Assembly (NCBI GenBank): GCA_048265185.1
Contig: JBLXBZ010000003.1
Location: 186,001 to 250,000 of the forward strand
Length of the DNA stretch: 64,000 nt
Reading direction: 5' to 3'
Source of the DNA: JBLXBZ01 sp048265185
Lineage (GTDB): Bacteria; Pseudomonadota; Alphaproteobacteria; Rhizobiales; Stappiaceae
Part shown: one piece after another, positions 16,585 to 25,710 of the stretch
Numbering within the stretch: position 1 is the stretch's first letter
Layout: every line of letters begins with the position of its first letter
Notes under the pieces: model-generated
Seen by the model: only the letters and a program-made list of their open reading frames with translations
Databases searched by the model: none
What the model was told of the DNA's origin: nothing
Made by a program: the position numbers and the translations under genes

Positions 16585-17613
16585 ATGTCACTGGACGCAG
16601 ATCATATCGTCGACCGCCGTCGCTTACGGCGAAAATTGTCTTTCTGGCGCGTCGTGGCGTTTCTCATCGCAATTCTCGCCGTGGGAGCGGGCTTTTTTTT
16701 ATTGTCGGGCGTATCCGGTCCTTCGAAGCGCAGCGCCCATGTGGCGCGCCTCGATATCAACGGCGTGATTGTCGATGACAGGGACAGGCTGAAATTGATT
16801 CGGGAAATCGGCGAATCCGACAATGTCAAAGGCGTGATTGTCGCCATCAATTCGCCGGGGGGCTCCACCACGGGCGGCGAAGCTCTTTATGAGGCGCTGC
16901 GAGAGTTGGCGCAGAAAAAACCGACCGTCGCGACCATCGGAACTTTGGGCGCTTCTGCGGGCTACATGACGGCGATTGCGGCGGACCATATCGTCACGCG
17001 CTTCAATTCACTGACCGGCTCAATTGGCGTTTACATTCAGTTTGGCAATTTCAAAGGGCTGCTGGATACATTGGGCGTTGAGTTTGAAACGGTGAAAAGC
17101 GGACCTTTGAAAGCGGAGCCGAATTTTTATTCGCCGGCTCCGCAAGAAACTAAGAATAATTTGCAGGGCGTGGTTGACGATTCCTACAATTGGTTTGTCG
17201 GATTGGTCTCCGAGCGGCGTAAAATGCCGGAAGACAAGGTGCGTGAACTGGCCAATGGCGGCATTTATTCAGGCAAGCGCGCTATGGAGCTTGGTTTGGC
17301 CGACGCCATCGGCGGAGAAGCGACGGCTTTGAAATGGCTGGAAGTTGAACGCAAGGTAGGGCATGATCTTCCAATAGTGTCCTGGCGGGTGGAGAAGGAA
17401 GACGGCGCGTTTTCGTTCCTCTCGCAAATGACTGCAATCATTGGCGCGGGATTGGCTCAGGGGTTTGCAAAAGGCGTGAGCGATCAACTGACGTCGCAGA
17501 CGGCTTCTTCGGGAAATGGCGCTGGCGGCGGTGTTTCGCTTGACGGGTTAGTGTCAGTTTGGCAGGCTCCTGATGCGACTGGCGGCGTGTACAAGACAGA
17601 TGGTGGTGAGTGA
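16585..17613 (+). CDS. sppA: Signal peptide peptidase SppA
   Basis: This inner-membrane serine protease degrades leftover signal peptides. From ATG 16585 the protein has 342 residues, the short single-domain form. One membrane anchor lies at about residues 21-42 (WRVVAFLIAILAVGAGFFLL). The catalytic dyad is visible: Ser124 in LGASAGYMTA and Lys176 in KSGPLKAEPN. A TTG three codons earlier is less likely given GAAGAGG upstream. It is followed after 32 bases by ihfB, and sppA-ihfB-lapA is a conserved alphaproteobacterial order. Confidence 0.93.
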   Translation: MSLDADHIVDRRRLRRKLSFWRVVAFLIAILAVGAGFFLLSGVSGPSKRSAHVARLDINGVIVDDRDRLKLIREIGESDNVKGVIVAINSPGGSTTGGEALYEALRELAQKKPTVATIGTLGASAGYMTAIAADHIVTRFNSLTGSIGVYIQFGNFKGLLDTLGVEFETVKSGPLKAEPNFYSPAPQETKNNLQGVVDDSYNWFVGLVSERRKMPEDKVRELANGGIYSGKRAMELGLADAIGGEATALKWLEVERKVGHDLPIVSWRVEKEDGAFSFLSQMTAIIGAGLAQGFAKGVSDQLTSQTASSGNGAGGGVSLDGLVSVWQAPDATGGVYKTDGGE

Positions 17614-17635
17614 GACAATAGTGGTGAGTGAGACA
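17603..17635 (+). repeat. Tandem 15-base repeat at the sppA-ihfB junction
   Basis: GTGGTGAGTGAGACA occurs at 17603-17617 and 17621-17635, an 18-base period. The first copy covers the sppA stop codon; the second sits just before the ihfB ribosome site. It looks like a small slippage duplication. Confidence 0.85.
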
Positions 17636-17645
17636 GGGGCGGTGA

Positions 17646-17948
17646 ATGATAAAATCTGAGCTGGTGCAACGAATTGCTGAGCAGAACCCTCACCTTTACC
17701 AAAGGGACGTGGAGAATATCGTTAATTCCATCCTTGACGAGATCACCAACGCCATGATGAATGGCGACCGGGTCGAGTTGCGTGGTTTCGGCGCGTTTTC
17801 GGTGAAAAATCGTCCGGCTAGAATCGGGCGAAACCCTCGTACGGGTCAAAAGGTCGAGGTGAGCGAGAAGCACGTCCCATTCTTCAAAACTGGAAAAGAA
17901 ATGCGAGAGCGCCTCAATGGCGGCGTTGACTATGGCGATGAGGATTGA
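17646..17948 (+). CDS. ihfB: Integration host factor beta subunit
   Basis: IHF-beta pairs with IHF-alpha to bend DNA sharply at specific sites, and is a usual partner of sigma-54 promoters. The 100-residue protein has the HU/IHF fold with GDRVELRGFGAFSVKNRPAR and the DNA-intercalating arm RIGRNPRTGQKVEVSEKHVP. It starts MIKSELVQRIAEQNP, as IHF-beta does. AGGGG serves as ribosome site. It lies directly after sppA and before a LapA-domain gene. Confidence 0.95.
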   Translation: MIKSELVQRIAEQNPHLYQRDVENIVNSILDEITNAMMNGDRVELRGFGAFSVKNRPARIGRNPRTGQKVEVSEKHVPFFKTGKEMRERLNGGVDYGDED

Positions 17949-18099
17949 TTGTTATTAGGTAGCCTTTATCTTTGGAAGCCGCGCGCGGGGCTTGCTGAAG
18001 GCGATGTATCAGTCATTTGCGTTAATGTCTTTCTTGTCGTCGTTGCTTTCTAGCGAACGGTGAGTTTTGCAAGCATGGGTTTATCTGTGGGAGTTCAAG

Positions 18100-18477
18100 T
18101 TGTTTCGGATCGTTAGAAGCCTCGTGCTGATACCAATCGCCGTGTTGTTGATTGTGCTGGCTGTCGCCAACAGACATATGGTGACTTTGTCTCTGGATCC
18201 ATTTTCGCCCAACTCTCCCGCATATTCGGTTACGGCGCCGCTTTTCTGGTTTTTATTCGCGGCGATCGCTCTGGGCGTTTTGCTCGGCGGAATAGCCGCT
18301 TGGGCGAAGCAGGGGAAATGGCGTCGGGAAGCGCGGGTGAAGCGCCGTGAAGCGGATCGTTGGCATCATGAGGCGGATCGGTTGAAAGACGCGTCGCAGG
18401 CCTCCGCTAATAAGGCTGGCGCCGGAGGCGTAACGGGCGCGCACGACGAACTTCCGTTGATCTCCGGGAAGGCTTGA
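18100..18477 (+). CDS. LapA-domain (DUF1049) inner membrane protein
   Basis: LapA proteins act with LapB/FtsH in adjusting LPS synthesis in E. coli. This product of about 125 residues has two membrane segments (about 4-24 and 48-70), separated by a short loop with VTLSLDPFSP, a DUF1049 feature. The cytoplasmic tail is Arg/Lys/Glu-rich and probably helical. I favour TTG at 18100 behind GGGAG; a TTG at 18067 would add 11 residues. It follows ihfB, as in other alphaproteobacteria. The function is extrapolated from family membership. Confidence 0.8.
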   Translation: MFRIVRSLVLIPIAVLLIVLAVANRHMVTLSLDPFSPNSPAYSVTAPLFWFLFAAIALGVLLGGIAAWAKQGKWRREARVKRREADRWHHEADRLKDASQASANKAGAGGVTGAHDELPLISGKA

Positions 18478-18704
18478 TCGCCGCTATTTTCTTCACCTGA
18501 CGATTTTTTGATAGCTGCCGAGGGGGAGTTCTTGGTCTGTCTGGGCTGGAGAATTCGCCGTTGGCGCTTTAAAGCGATATATTTTTCGGCGAAAACGGCT
18601 TTAAAATTCGGCTCTTGATGAAAATTCGTCCGACTGTCATTTGACGGATAAGGACCGCTGATAAGCGCTTAATCCTGTCCATAGCTGGATGTCAGGAGCA
18701 AGCA

Positions 18705-19286
18705 ATGTCCTTTAATTTCAAAAAAAGCATTACTTTCCGACTGTCGCAAGCCGCCAAGGCTCAGCGGTCGCGTTCAGGAACGCATCTGTCACGTATTGGA
18801 TTGCACCCTGGTCAGGAAGCAGTGTTGAAAGTGTTGGCTGATGGAGATGGCCGGACCATGAGCCAATTAGCGCTTGCTCTTGGGGTTCAGCCACCAACGG
18901 TCACGAAGATGGTCACGCGTTTGTCCGCTCAGGAGCTTGTGCGCCGACAATTGTCTGATGAAGACGGACGTTTGGCCTGTGTTTACCTTACGGAAAAAGG
19001 GCGCGAGAAAGTCGCATTTATTGATAAAGCGTGGAAGCGTCTTGAAAGAGAAGCGCTTTCTGGTCTGGATGACAAAGATCGTAAGCGACTTCGTAAATTA
19101 TTGCGCGTTATTGAAAAAAATCTCGCCGTTTCTGTTGATGACGATTTGGATATTGATGAAGTTGAGGTGGTTGAGGTGAAAGCTGAGACCACGAGCGGGG
19201 TTGCGCCGACTTCAGAAAAAACTGCCGCCAAAGAGGATGGCGTAGCGGGTGATGAAAAGGGGCGGGAACACGTCGCATTGGCGTGA
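18705..19286 (+). CDS. MarR family transcriptional regulator
   Basis: The 193-residue protein has a MarR winged helix: MSQLALALGVQPPTVTKMVT is the recognition HTH, and RRQLSDEDGRLACVYLTEKG is the wing. A 50-residue tail rich in Asp, Glu and Val follows the usual MarR end, which is uncommon. The ATG has an AGGAG site. It is transcribed toward the iron-type ABC ATPase 78 bases away and may control it. The ligand is unknown. Confidence 0.88.
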   Translation: MSFNFKKSITFRLSQAAKAQRSRSGTHLSRIGLHPGQEAVLKVLADGDGRTMSQLALALGVQPPTVTKMVTRLSAQELVRRQLSDEDGRLACVYLTEKGREKVAFIDKAWKRLEREALSGLDDKDRKRLRKLLRVIEKNLAVSVDDDLDIDEVEVVEVKAETTSGVAPTSEKTAAKEDGVAGDEKGREHVALA

Positions 19287-19364
19287 AATCACGTTGCTTC
19301 ACGGCGCTTCGATAGGATTTTCAAACGGAATGACCGCCATGGATGATCGGTTCCGGAGGTGCGG

Positions 19365-20411
19365 ATGGCGAATGTTGAAATACGTGGCTTGACCAAGCGC
19401 TTCGGGCCATTTGTCGCGTTGAATGGGCTGGATCTTGATATTCGCGACGGAGAGTTCTTATGCGTCGTCGGCCCTTCTGGTTGCGGTAAAACCACGTTGC
19501 TCAGGGCGCTTGCCGGACTTGAAGGCGTTAACGGCGGCGAGATCCGTTTCGATGGAGAATTGATGTCGAGCGCTGAGCGCCATGTGCGTCCGGAGCGTCG
19601 TAACGTTGGCATGGTGTTTCAATCTTACGCTCTTTGGCCGCATATGAGTGTTGCGGACAATGCCGCGTTTCCGCTGAAAGTGGCGAAGGTTGATCGTCGT
19701 GATCGCGCGCGCCGCGTGGGAGAGGCGTTGAGCGCGGTGCGCCTTGAGCATTTGGCGGAACGTTATCCACACGAGTTGTCAGGCGGTCAGCAGCAGCGGG
19801 TGGCGTTGGCCCGCTGTCTGACGCAGGCCCCCGGCATGATTTGCATGGATGAGCCGCTCGCCAATCTTGATATGCATTTGCGCGAGGAGATGCTGGCGGA
19901 GTTTCGCCGGTTTCATCAGGCGACGGCGGCTTCGATTCTTTACATCACCCATGATCAGGCGGAGGCCATGTCCATCGCCGACCGGATCGCGGTTTTGTTT
20001 GGTGGAAAGCTGCAACAAGTAGCTTCGCCTCAAGTTCTTTATGATCGCCCGCTCAATGCGGCGGTGGCGGGTTTCATCGGTTCTGGCCGGATTATTCAGG
20101 CGCAGGTGACGAATGCGGAGCCGCTTCAGGTGAGCTTCGCTAATATGCCTTTGCGGGTGGAGAGCGCGAAGCCCGTTAAGCCGGGAGAGCGGATGTTCCT
20201 TGTCGTTCGGCCGGAGCAAATTACTCTGGGCGAGGGAAGGTTTCGAGCGCGGGTCGCCTCTTGCGTCTATCTTGGGGGCGGCTATCGGGTTGAGTTGGAG
20301 GTGGAGCATGAAGGCGCGGTGGCGGCGCTGCGGGCCTTCAGTCCAATTCGTGTGGAAAAGGGGGAGGCGGCGCCATTCTCCTTGTCGAAGGTCTGGGCTA
20401 TGGATGGCTAG
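19365..20411 (+). CDS. Iron-type ABC importer, ATPase
   Basis: The 348-residue ATPase is of the FbpC/PotA group: Walker A GPSGCGKTT, signature LSGGQQQRVALARC, Walker B MICMDEPLANLDMH, switch ITHDQAEAMS, and a C-terminal TOBE region of about 100 residues. I chose ATG 19365 over GTG 19359 because GGAGG lies five bases upstream. Permease and binding protein are on the opposite strand just downstream, and the two stop codons overlap at 20408-20411. Ferric iron is the likeliest substrate; phosphonate or thiamine relatives cannot be excluded. Confidence 0.88.
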   Translation: MANVEIRGLTKRFGPFVALNGLDLDIRDGEFLCVVGPSGCGKTTLLRALAGLEGVNGGEIRFDGELMSSAERHVRPERRNVGMVFQSYALWPHMSVADNAAFPLKVAKVDRRDRARRVGEALSAVRLEHLAERYPHELSGGQQQRVALARCLTQAPGMICMDEPLANLDMHLREEMLAEFRRFHQATAASILYITHDQAEAMSIADRIAVLFGGKLQQVASPQVLYDRPLNAAVAGFIGSGRIIQAQVTNAEPLQVSFANMPLRVESAKPVKPGERMFLVVRPEQITLGEGRFRARVASCVYLGGGYRVELEVEHEGAVAALRAFSPIRVEKGEAAPFSLSKVWAMDG

Positions 20412-22168
20412 TTTATGCTTTGGGAGCTATTGGGCGCCGGCGGGAGGCGCGTCTTGGCTGGAGCTTTTGAGTGCTTGTCGTCCCAGGGAAGAACGCCGGC
20501 GGGAAGGAATTGTGAAAACGCTTGGGCGACGCACATTAACCCCAGCACCATTGCCACGGTAACCATCGCCAGGGCGCTGGCGAGCACCGCCGAGCCGCTG
20601 TCTTCAAGATTATAGATCAAAACGCCAAGCGTTTCATTGCCCGAAGACCAGAGAAGCGCTGAAACGGTCAGCTCGTTCACCGCGGTCATAAACACCAATA
20701 TCCCCCCGGTCATGGCGACCGGCCCCAGCAGCGGCGCGGCGATAAAGCGTAACCGCGCTATAAAGCTGGCGCCGGCGATGCGCGCGGCTTCGTCCATTTT
20801 AGGGTCGAGTTGTTCAAAGCCTGCAAGCACTGGTTTGAGCGCCAAGGCGAGAAAACGCGCCAAATAAGCGATGAAGATAATTCCAAGGGTGCCGTAAAGC
20901 GAAACCCCGATGAGCGGCAGCGGCTTTAGGTATGTTAGGATTATGGCGATTGAGAGCACGACGCCGGGCAAAGCGTAGGGCGCTTCAGCCAGAGTGGCGA
21001 GGCGGCGGGCCGATCGGCTTTTGCGCCATACGACGAAATAACCAAGCGGAATGGCGAGGAAGCACAGAACGAGGGCGCTGACGCTGGCCAGAAACAAGGA
21101 GTTCTCAAGCGCGGAAAGGGTGGCGGTTTGGCGCAGGAGAACTTCGCCATAGTTGCTCCATGTGAGGCTTGCAGGCGTCAACGCCATCCCATAGGTGGGG
21201 ATAAGCGAGGTTACGGCGAGCGCGCTCAGCGGGAGAATGAGGATCAGAGCGATGATTGCCCAGAGGCCGGTTTCGATCAGAAGCCTCCAAGGGCCGAGCG
21301 GCGTTCGCAGCGGTGCGCCCGGTTTTGAAGTGAGCTTGGTGTGCATGCTCGCCCCGATCCGGTTTTGCGCGAAAACGGCGATCAACCCGATCATGCCCAC
21401 GATCACCGCAAGGATGGCGGCGTCGGAGATAATGTCTGGCCCAAAGGACGTCAGCCGCCGATAAATCAAGGTTGGCAGCACGTAATAGCTGGCGGGAATG
21501 CCCAGCATCGCCGGAATGCCGAAATTGCCAAGGGCGGAGACAAAACTTAACCCTGCGGCGGCGCAGAGCGAGGGAAGCAGCAGCGGCGCGATGATGGTTC
21601 GCGTAAGCGTGAGGCCATTGGCGCCAGATAGCCGGGCGGCTTCCACCAGCTCTCTTGGAATTTGCCGCAACCCCGCCCGCAGGATCAAGAACGCCAGCGG
21701 CGCGTGTTGAACGGACAGCAACAGGATGATTCCGCCGGGTGAATAGATGGGGTTTTGGCTTCCCGGCGCTGGCGCGAGCCCCAGACTGAGAAGCAGCGTC
21801 GAGGATGGACCAAATATCTGGATCCATGAAAGGGCGGTGACTTGCGGCGGGATCATCATTGGCAGCATAAAACAGAATACGAGCGGCATTTTCGCTCGAA
21901 TGTCCGTGAGCGCCACAAGGAAGGCGAATAAAGCGCCGATCAGCACCGCGCCGATCATTCCTGCGAAACTGGTGACCAGTGAATTGCGGGTCGCCCGCCA
22001 CGTCGAATTTGAGCCGAGCACGTCTAAAAGCGGGCCGAGGGAAAAATTTCCGCCGGGAAACAAGGCTTCAAAGGCGAGTCGGGCCAGAGGCCAGGCGGCG
22101 ATGATCAACACGAAGATCGTGAGCAGCGCTAGGCAAAGCCGTTCGGACAGGGTGAAGCGCAATGACAT
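20408..22168 (-). CDS. Iron-type ABC importer, fused double permease
   Basis: This is an FbpB-like permease of about 586 residues with two permease halves in one chain, about 12 membrane segments. Each half has an EAA loop: LRQIPRELVEAARLSGANGL and FEQLDPKMDEAARIAGASFI. I place the start at ATG 22168 (MSLRFTLSERL); the 30 residues before it, from 22258, are Arg-rich and fit no membrane protein start. It lies 104 bases after the binding-protein gene on the same strand, and converges with the ATPase gene. Confidence 0.88.
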   Translation of the reverse strand: MSLRFTLSERLCLALLTIFVLIIAAWPLARLAFEALFPGGNFSLGPLLDVLGSNSTWRATRNSLVTSFAGMIGAVLIGALFAFLVALTDIRAKMPLVFCFMLPMMIPPQVTALSWIQIFGPSSTLLLSLGLAPAPGSQNPIYSPGGIILLLSVQHAPLAFLILRAGLRQIPRELVEAARLSGANGLTLTRTIIAPLLLPSLCAAAGLSFVSALGNFGIPAMLGIPASYYVLPTLIYRRLTSFGPDIISDAAILAVIVGMIGLIAVFAQNRIGASMHTKLTSKPGAPLRTPLGPWRLLIETGLWAIIALILILPLSALAVTSLIPTYGMALTPASLTWSNYGEVLLRQTATLSALENSLFLASVSALVLCFLAIPLGYFVVWRKSRSARRLATLAEAPYALPGVVLSIAIILTYLKPLPLIGVSLYGTLGIIFIAYLARFLALALKPVLAGFEQLDPKMDEAARIAGASFIARLRFIAAPLLGPVAMTGGILVFMTAVNELTVSALLWSSGNETLGVLIYNLEDSGSAVLASALAMVTVAMVLGLMCVAQAFSQFLPAGVLPWDDKHSKAPAKTRLPPAPNSSQSIN

Positions 22169-22272
22169 GCCGTGGCCTTGAAATAGGGACGCCGCACAGA
22201 CCTTTCGTCTGTTGCGGCGCCCGGTTGCGGCGTTAAGCGGCGCTTGGCGCCTCGCCAATCTCTTGCGACAAG

Positions 22273-23274
22273 TTATTCGCCGAAGATTTCGATGAATTTC
22301 TGCTTGTTGTCCTTGTCGTTTTCAAGGGTCGCGCCAGCATTGAATTTCATTAGCTTGATCGTTTCGCGCGCAGGGAAGCCGGCGGGCGGCGCGATGTCGG
22401 CTTGAGCGGGAAGATAACCTTGCCGGGCGGCGAGACGCTGGCCTTCGTCAGACAAAAGAAACGCCACGAAAGCTTTGGCGGCTTCAGGGTTTTTCGCGCT
22501 GGACAACACGGCCACAGGTTCGGTTACCGCAGACACGCCCTCGGCGGGGAAGACGAATTCAACCGGGGCGCCTTTGGCTTTTTCGCGGATGGGAAGAAAG
22601 TCGACGACGACGCCGGCCATTTTTTCGCCCCCGGCCACGGCTTTCAGAACGCCGCCGTTGCCGCCTTGCGGTTTCACGTCATTGGCGGCGAGTTCTTCAT
22701 AGAGCTTCCAGCCAAGATCAGGGTTATCGGTCAAGGTGGCCATGTGAATGGTGGCGGCGCCGGAGGTCAAGGGGCTAGGCATGGCCACAAGTCCCTTGAG
22801 TTCCGGTTTGGTCAGGTCTTTCCATGAGCTGGGTTTCACCGGCGAGTTGGCGTTGTAGACAATGCCGGTTGTAATGAGCTTGGTGGAAAAGTAATTTTTA
22901 TCTTTGTCATGCAAGGCTGGATCATAGGCTGAGGTGTCGATTTCCGTCACCGGCATGAGCTTGCCTTCGCGCTTCAAACCTTCCATCGTCACGGTGTCGG
23001 CGATGAGAAGCACATCTGGCTTGGGATCGCCGGCGGCCATTTCCGCGCGTAGCTTCGCCATGATTTTCGTGGTGCCGTCTCGAACCCAATCGATTTCAAC
23101 GTCAGGATGAGCTTTTTTGAACGCGTCCACGGTCTGCTGGGCGTCTTGGTTTGGCTGGCTGGTGTAGATCACCAGTTTGTCAGCCGCTTGCGCGCCGGAC
23201 AGGGTTAAAGGGGCCATCAGGGCGGCGGAAATAAATGCGGCGCTGACGCCGGAAATCACGGATTTGAAAGACAT
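22273..23274 (-). CDS. Iron-type ABC importer, substrate-binding protein
   Basis: The 333-residue periplasmic protein begins with a Sec signal (MSFKSVISGVSAAFISAALM, cleavage near GAQAA). The mature part starts DKLVIYTSQPNQDAQQTVDA, which fits the FbpA/AfuA-type family 1 binding proteins. ATG 23274 has a strong AGGAGAACC ribosome site, so an upstream frame to 23361 is not used. The usual Tyr pair that holds ferric iron in FbpA is not obvious to me, so the ligand is open. Confidence 0.88.
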   Translation of the reverse strand: MSFKSVISGVSAAFISAALMAPLTLSGAQAADKLVIYTSQPNQDAQQTVDAFKKAHPDVEIDWVRDGTTKIMAKLRAEMAAGDPKPDVLLIADTVTMEGLKREGKLMPVTEIDTSAYDPALHDKDKNYFSTKLITTGIVYNANSPVKPSSWKDLTKPELKGLVAMPSPLTSGAATIHMATLTDNPDLGWKLYEELAANDVKPQGGNGGVLKAVAGGEKMAGVVVDFLPIREKAKGAPVEFVFPAEGVSAVTEPVAVLSSAKNPEAAKAFVAFLLSDEGQRLAARQGYLPAQADIAPPAGFPARETIKLMKFNAGATLENDKDNKQKFIEIFGE

Positions 23275-23542
23275 GCGGTTCTCCTGATTTGAGCTTGGAT
23301 CTCGCAAACAAGGGCCAACAATGAGGGATTGTTTCGGCGGTTTTTCTTTGCACAAGCCCATAGATTGCGTGGATGACAGCGAAGTGACATATGGGCCGAC
23401 AAAAGCTGTTCCTTGAAACGCTATGCGTTCAACGGGGATCGGGGTGCGTTAGCCATGCGTTTCCCCGCTAGGTCAACCGTATTTAAGCGGATAGGCTTGT
23501 AACTGGCGGGCGCGTGTTTGCTTTGCCTGTAAAGGGGGGAGA

Positions 23543-24448
23543 ATGTCTGATTTGGGTACGGAGAGATCCGTGGCCTCGGCTTTGGCCAGCCGAGAACGAT
23601 TAACTTCTATATTATTAATATCAATGGCGTTTTTCTGCTTTTCCGGGTTGGACGCCACCGCAAAATATCTTGTTCAAACATTGCCGTCGGTGCAGGTTGT
23701 CTGGTTTCGTTTCGCCAGCCATGTTGTTTTGGCGCTGATTTTCTTTCAGGTTTGGCGATACCCTTCACGGCTAAAGACGCGGCGTCCTTGGTTGCAGATT
23801 TGCCGCGCGCTTTTTCTTCTTGGCTCGACGACTTTCAATTTTTTCGCCGTTCGTTATTTGCAATTGGCGGAGACGGTCTCCATCATGTTCGCAGCTCCAT
23901 TCGTCGTCACGGCGCTGGCCGGACCATTACTGGGCGAATGGGCGGGAATAAGGCGTTGGGCGGCGATTATCGTCGGTTTTATCGGCGTTTTGATCGTCAC
24001 TAGACCCGGTTTGGGGGCTATGCATTGGGCGGCGATTCTTTCGGTGCTGAGCATGCTTTGCTATGCTTTATACGCTTTGACGACTCGAATGATGGCGGGA
24101 AGCGAATCTCCGGCTGGAATGTTGTTGATTTCAGGTGCTGTGGCGACCCTCGCCATGAGTCCGGTGGCGCTGGCTGAATGGGTCCAGCCAAGCGGTTGGG
24201 GAATTTGGGCCCTTTTGCTCTCCACCGGTTTTTACGGGTGCATTGGCCATTGGTTCCTGATCAAAGCGCATGAACTGTCGCCAGCGCCGGTGCTGGCGCC
24301 TTTCATGTATACCCAAATTGTCTGGATGGTGTCGCTTGGCGCGATCGTTTTTGGCGACACTCCCGATATATGGACGATTGTCGGAGCTTCTGTGATTATT
24401 AGCTCAGGGCTTTATATTTTATATCGCGAACGACGAATAAAGGCTTGA
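23543..24448 (+). CDS. EamA/DMT family transporter
   Basis: This 301-residue inner membrane protein has about ten membrane segments in two EamA repeats (about 30-150 and 165-295). The first begins ILLISMAFFCFSGLDATAKY and the second GAMHWAAILSVLSMLCYALY. Relatives export amino acids, purines or other small metabolites; the substrate cannot be told here. The ATG at 23543 has GGGGGAG upstream. It diverges from the iron-type operon. Confidence 0.87.
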   Translation: MSDLGTERSVASALASRERLTSILLISMAFFCFSGLDATAKYLVQTLPSVQVVWFRFASHVVLALIFFQVWRYPSRLKTRRPWLQICRALFLLGSTTFNFFAVRYLQLAETVSIMFAAPFVVTALAGPLLGEWAGIRRWAAIIVGFIGVLIVTRPGLGAMHWAAILSVLSMLCYALYALTTRMMAGSESPAGMLLISGAVATLAMSPVALAEWVQPSGWGIWALLLSTGFYGCIGHWFLIKAHELSPAPVLAPFMYTQIVWMVSLGAIVFGDTPDIWTIVGASVIISSGLYILYRERRIKA

Positions 24449-24522
24449 AACTGACACTTTTAACCCGAAGACTAAGCGTTGGAGGGCGGTCGTCGCATGA
24501 TTGGCGGCTGGAAGTTTGAGTT

Positions 24523-25641
24523 TTGAGGAAAGGCGTGCGGCCTGTGACGGGACCACCTGAACCAAAGGATGAGGGCGCGCAAGAGAACGCGGGGGAGAGC
24601 GGGCGTCCGGCGCGCTCCATCACGCTGGGAGCGATTGCGCGGGAGCTGCGGGTTTCTACGGCGACAGTGTCTCTGGCCTTGCGCGATTCGCCCCTTGTGG
24701 CGGAAGCGACGCGTATGCGCGTGAAGGGGCACGCCCGCGCCGTCGGCTATATTTACAATCGTTCAGCCGCGGCGCTGCGCACCGCGCGTTCCGATATGAT
24801 CGGCGTCGCGGTGCATGATATTCTTAATCCCTATTTTGCGGAAATTTTCAGCGCGCTTGAAGCGGCGTTGGGGCGGGAGCACAAGACAGTGTTCATCTGC
24901 AATCACCGCGATAATGTTGAGCGTCAACGCTCTTTCATAGATACTTTGATGCAGCAACGGGTCGATGGACTGGTGCTCTGCGCCTCCATTGACACCACCG
25001 CCGAAGAGATCAACCGGATCGTGGATCAGGGAATCCCCGTCACGCTTATCTGCCGGGAGGTGGACGGGGTTCGCGCGCCAATGGTGCGCAGCGACGATGT
25101 GAAGGGTGGATATTTGGCCACCCGCCATTTGATTGAGCAAGGCCATGAAACGATCGCCATGATCGGAGGCCGCAGACAAAGCTCAACGGGTCGCGATCGT
25201 AACAAAGGGTGGCGTTTGGCTCTTGAAGAGGCGGGAATCGATCCCGAGCGCCAGATGGACGTCCCTGAGCTGATGACCCAGGCGGATGGCCGCGCCATCG
25301 TTCCCAGATTGTTGGCGGCGTCTCCCAGACCGACGGCGGTTATGGGGTTCAACGATATGGTTGCGTTGGGAATTCTATCGGCTTTGCGCCGGGCTGGCGT
25401 GGAGCCGGGGCCGGGAATGGCGATTACAGGATATGACGACACCGACGGGGCGGAGAGCCGGACGCCGGCCTTGACCTCCATCTGGAACGCCGCCGATCAT
25501 ATTGGCTCGAGCGCGGCGCGAATGATTTTGCGGCAAATCTCGGGTGAGAAAGTTGGCCATGAGGCGGTGTTGCTGGCTCCGGAATTGCGCGTGCGGGAAA
25601 GTTCGCCGCCGCCCGGCGTGCGCATTGGACCAAAGGTTTGA
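24523..25641 (+). CDS. LacI family transcriptional regulator
   Basis: The 372-residue regulator has a LacI HTH at about residues 34-55 (TLGAIARELRVSTATVSLAL), hinge residues before about 90, then a periplasmic-binding-like effector domain (IGVAVHDILNPYFAEIFSAL). The N-terminus has about 30 extra polar residues before the HTH; the start TTG at 24523 is uncertain. It is 69 bases ahead of a 2-hydroxyacid dehydrogenase gene, so it may regulate a sugar-acid pathway. Confidence 0.87.
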   Translation: MRKGVRPVTGPPEPKDEGAQENAGESGRPARSITLGAIARELRVSTATVSLALRDSPLVAEATRMRVKGHARAVGYIYNRSAAALRTARSDMIGVAVHDILNPYFAEIFSALEAALGREHKTVFICNHRDNVERQRSFIDTLMQQRVDGLVLCASIDTTAEEINRIVDQGIPVTLICREVDGVRAPMVRSDDVKGGYLATRHLIEQGHETIAMIGGRRQSSTGRDRNKGWRLALEEAGIDPERQMDVPELMTQADGRAIVPRLLAASPRPTAVMGFNDMVALGILSALRRAGVEPGPGMAITGYDDTDGAESRTPALTSIWNAADHIGSSAARMILRQISGEKVGHEAVLLAPELRVRESSPPPGVRIGPKV

Positions 25642-25710
25642 GCGCGTCTGGAGAGTTAAGCCGCGATTTGGGCGGCTTCGCCGTATTAATTCATAACTTG
25701 GGGAATCTTG

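Noticed and set aside
21105..22001. A 298-residue minus-strand frame inside the double permease gene
   Set aside because: It overlaps a clear permease in another frame and has no membrane or family pattern.
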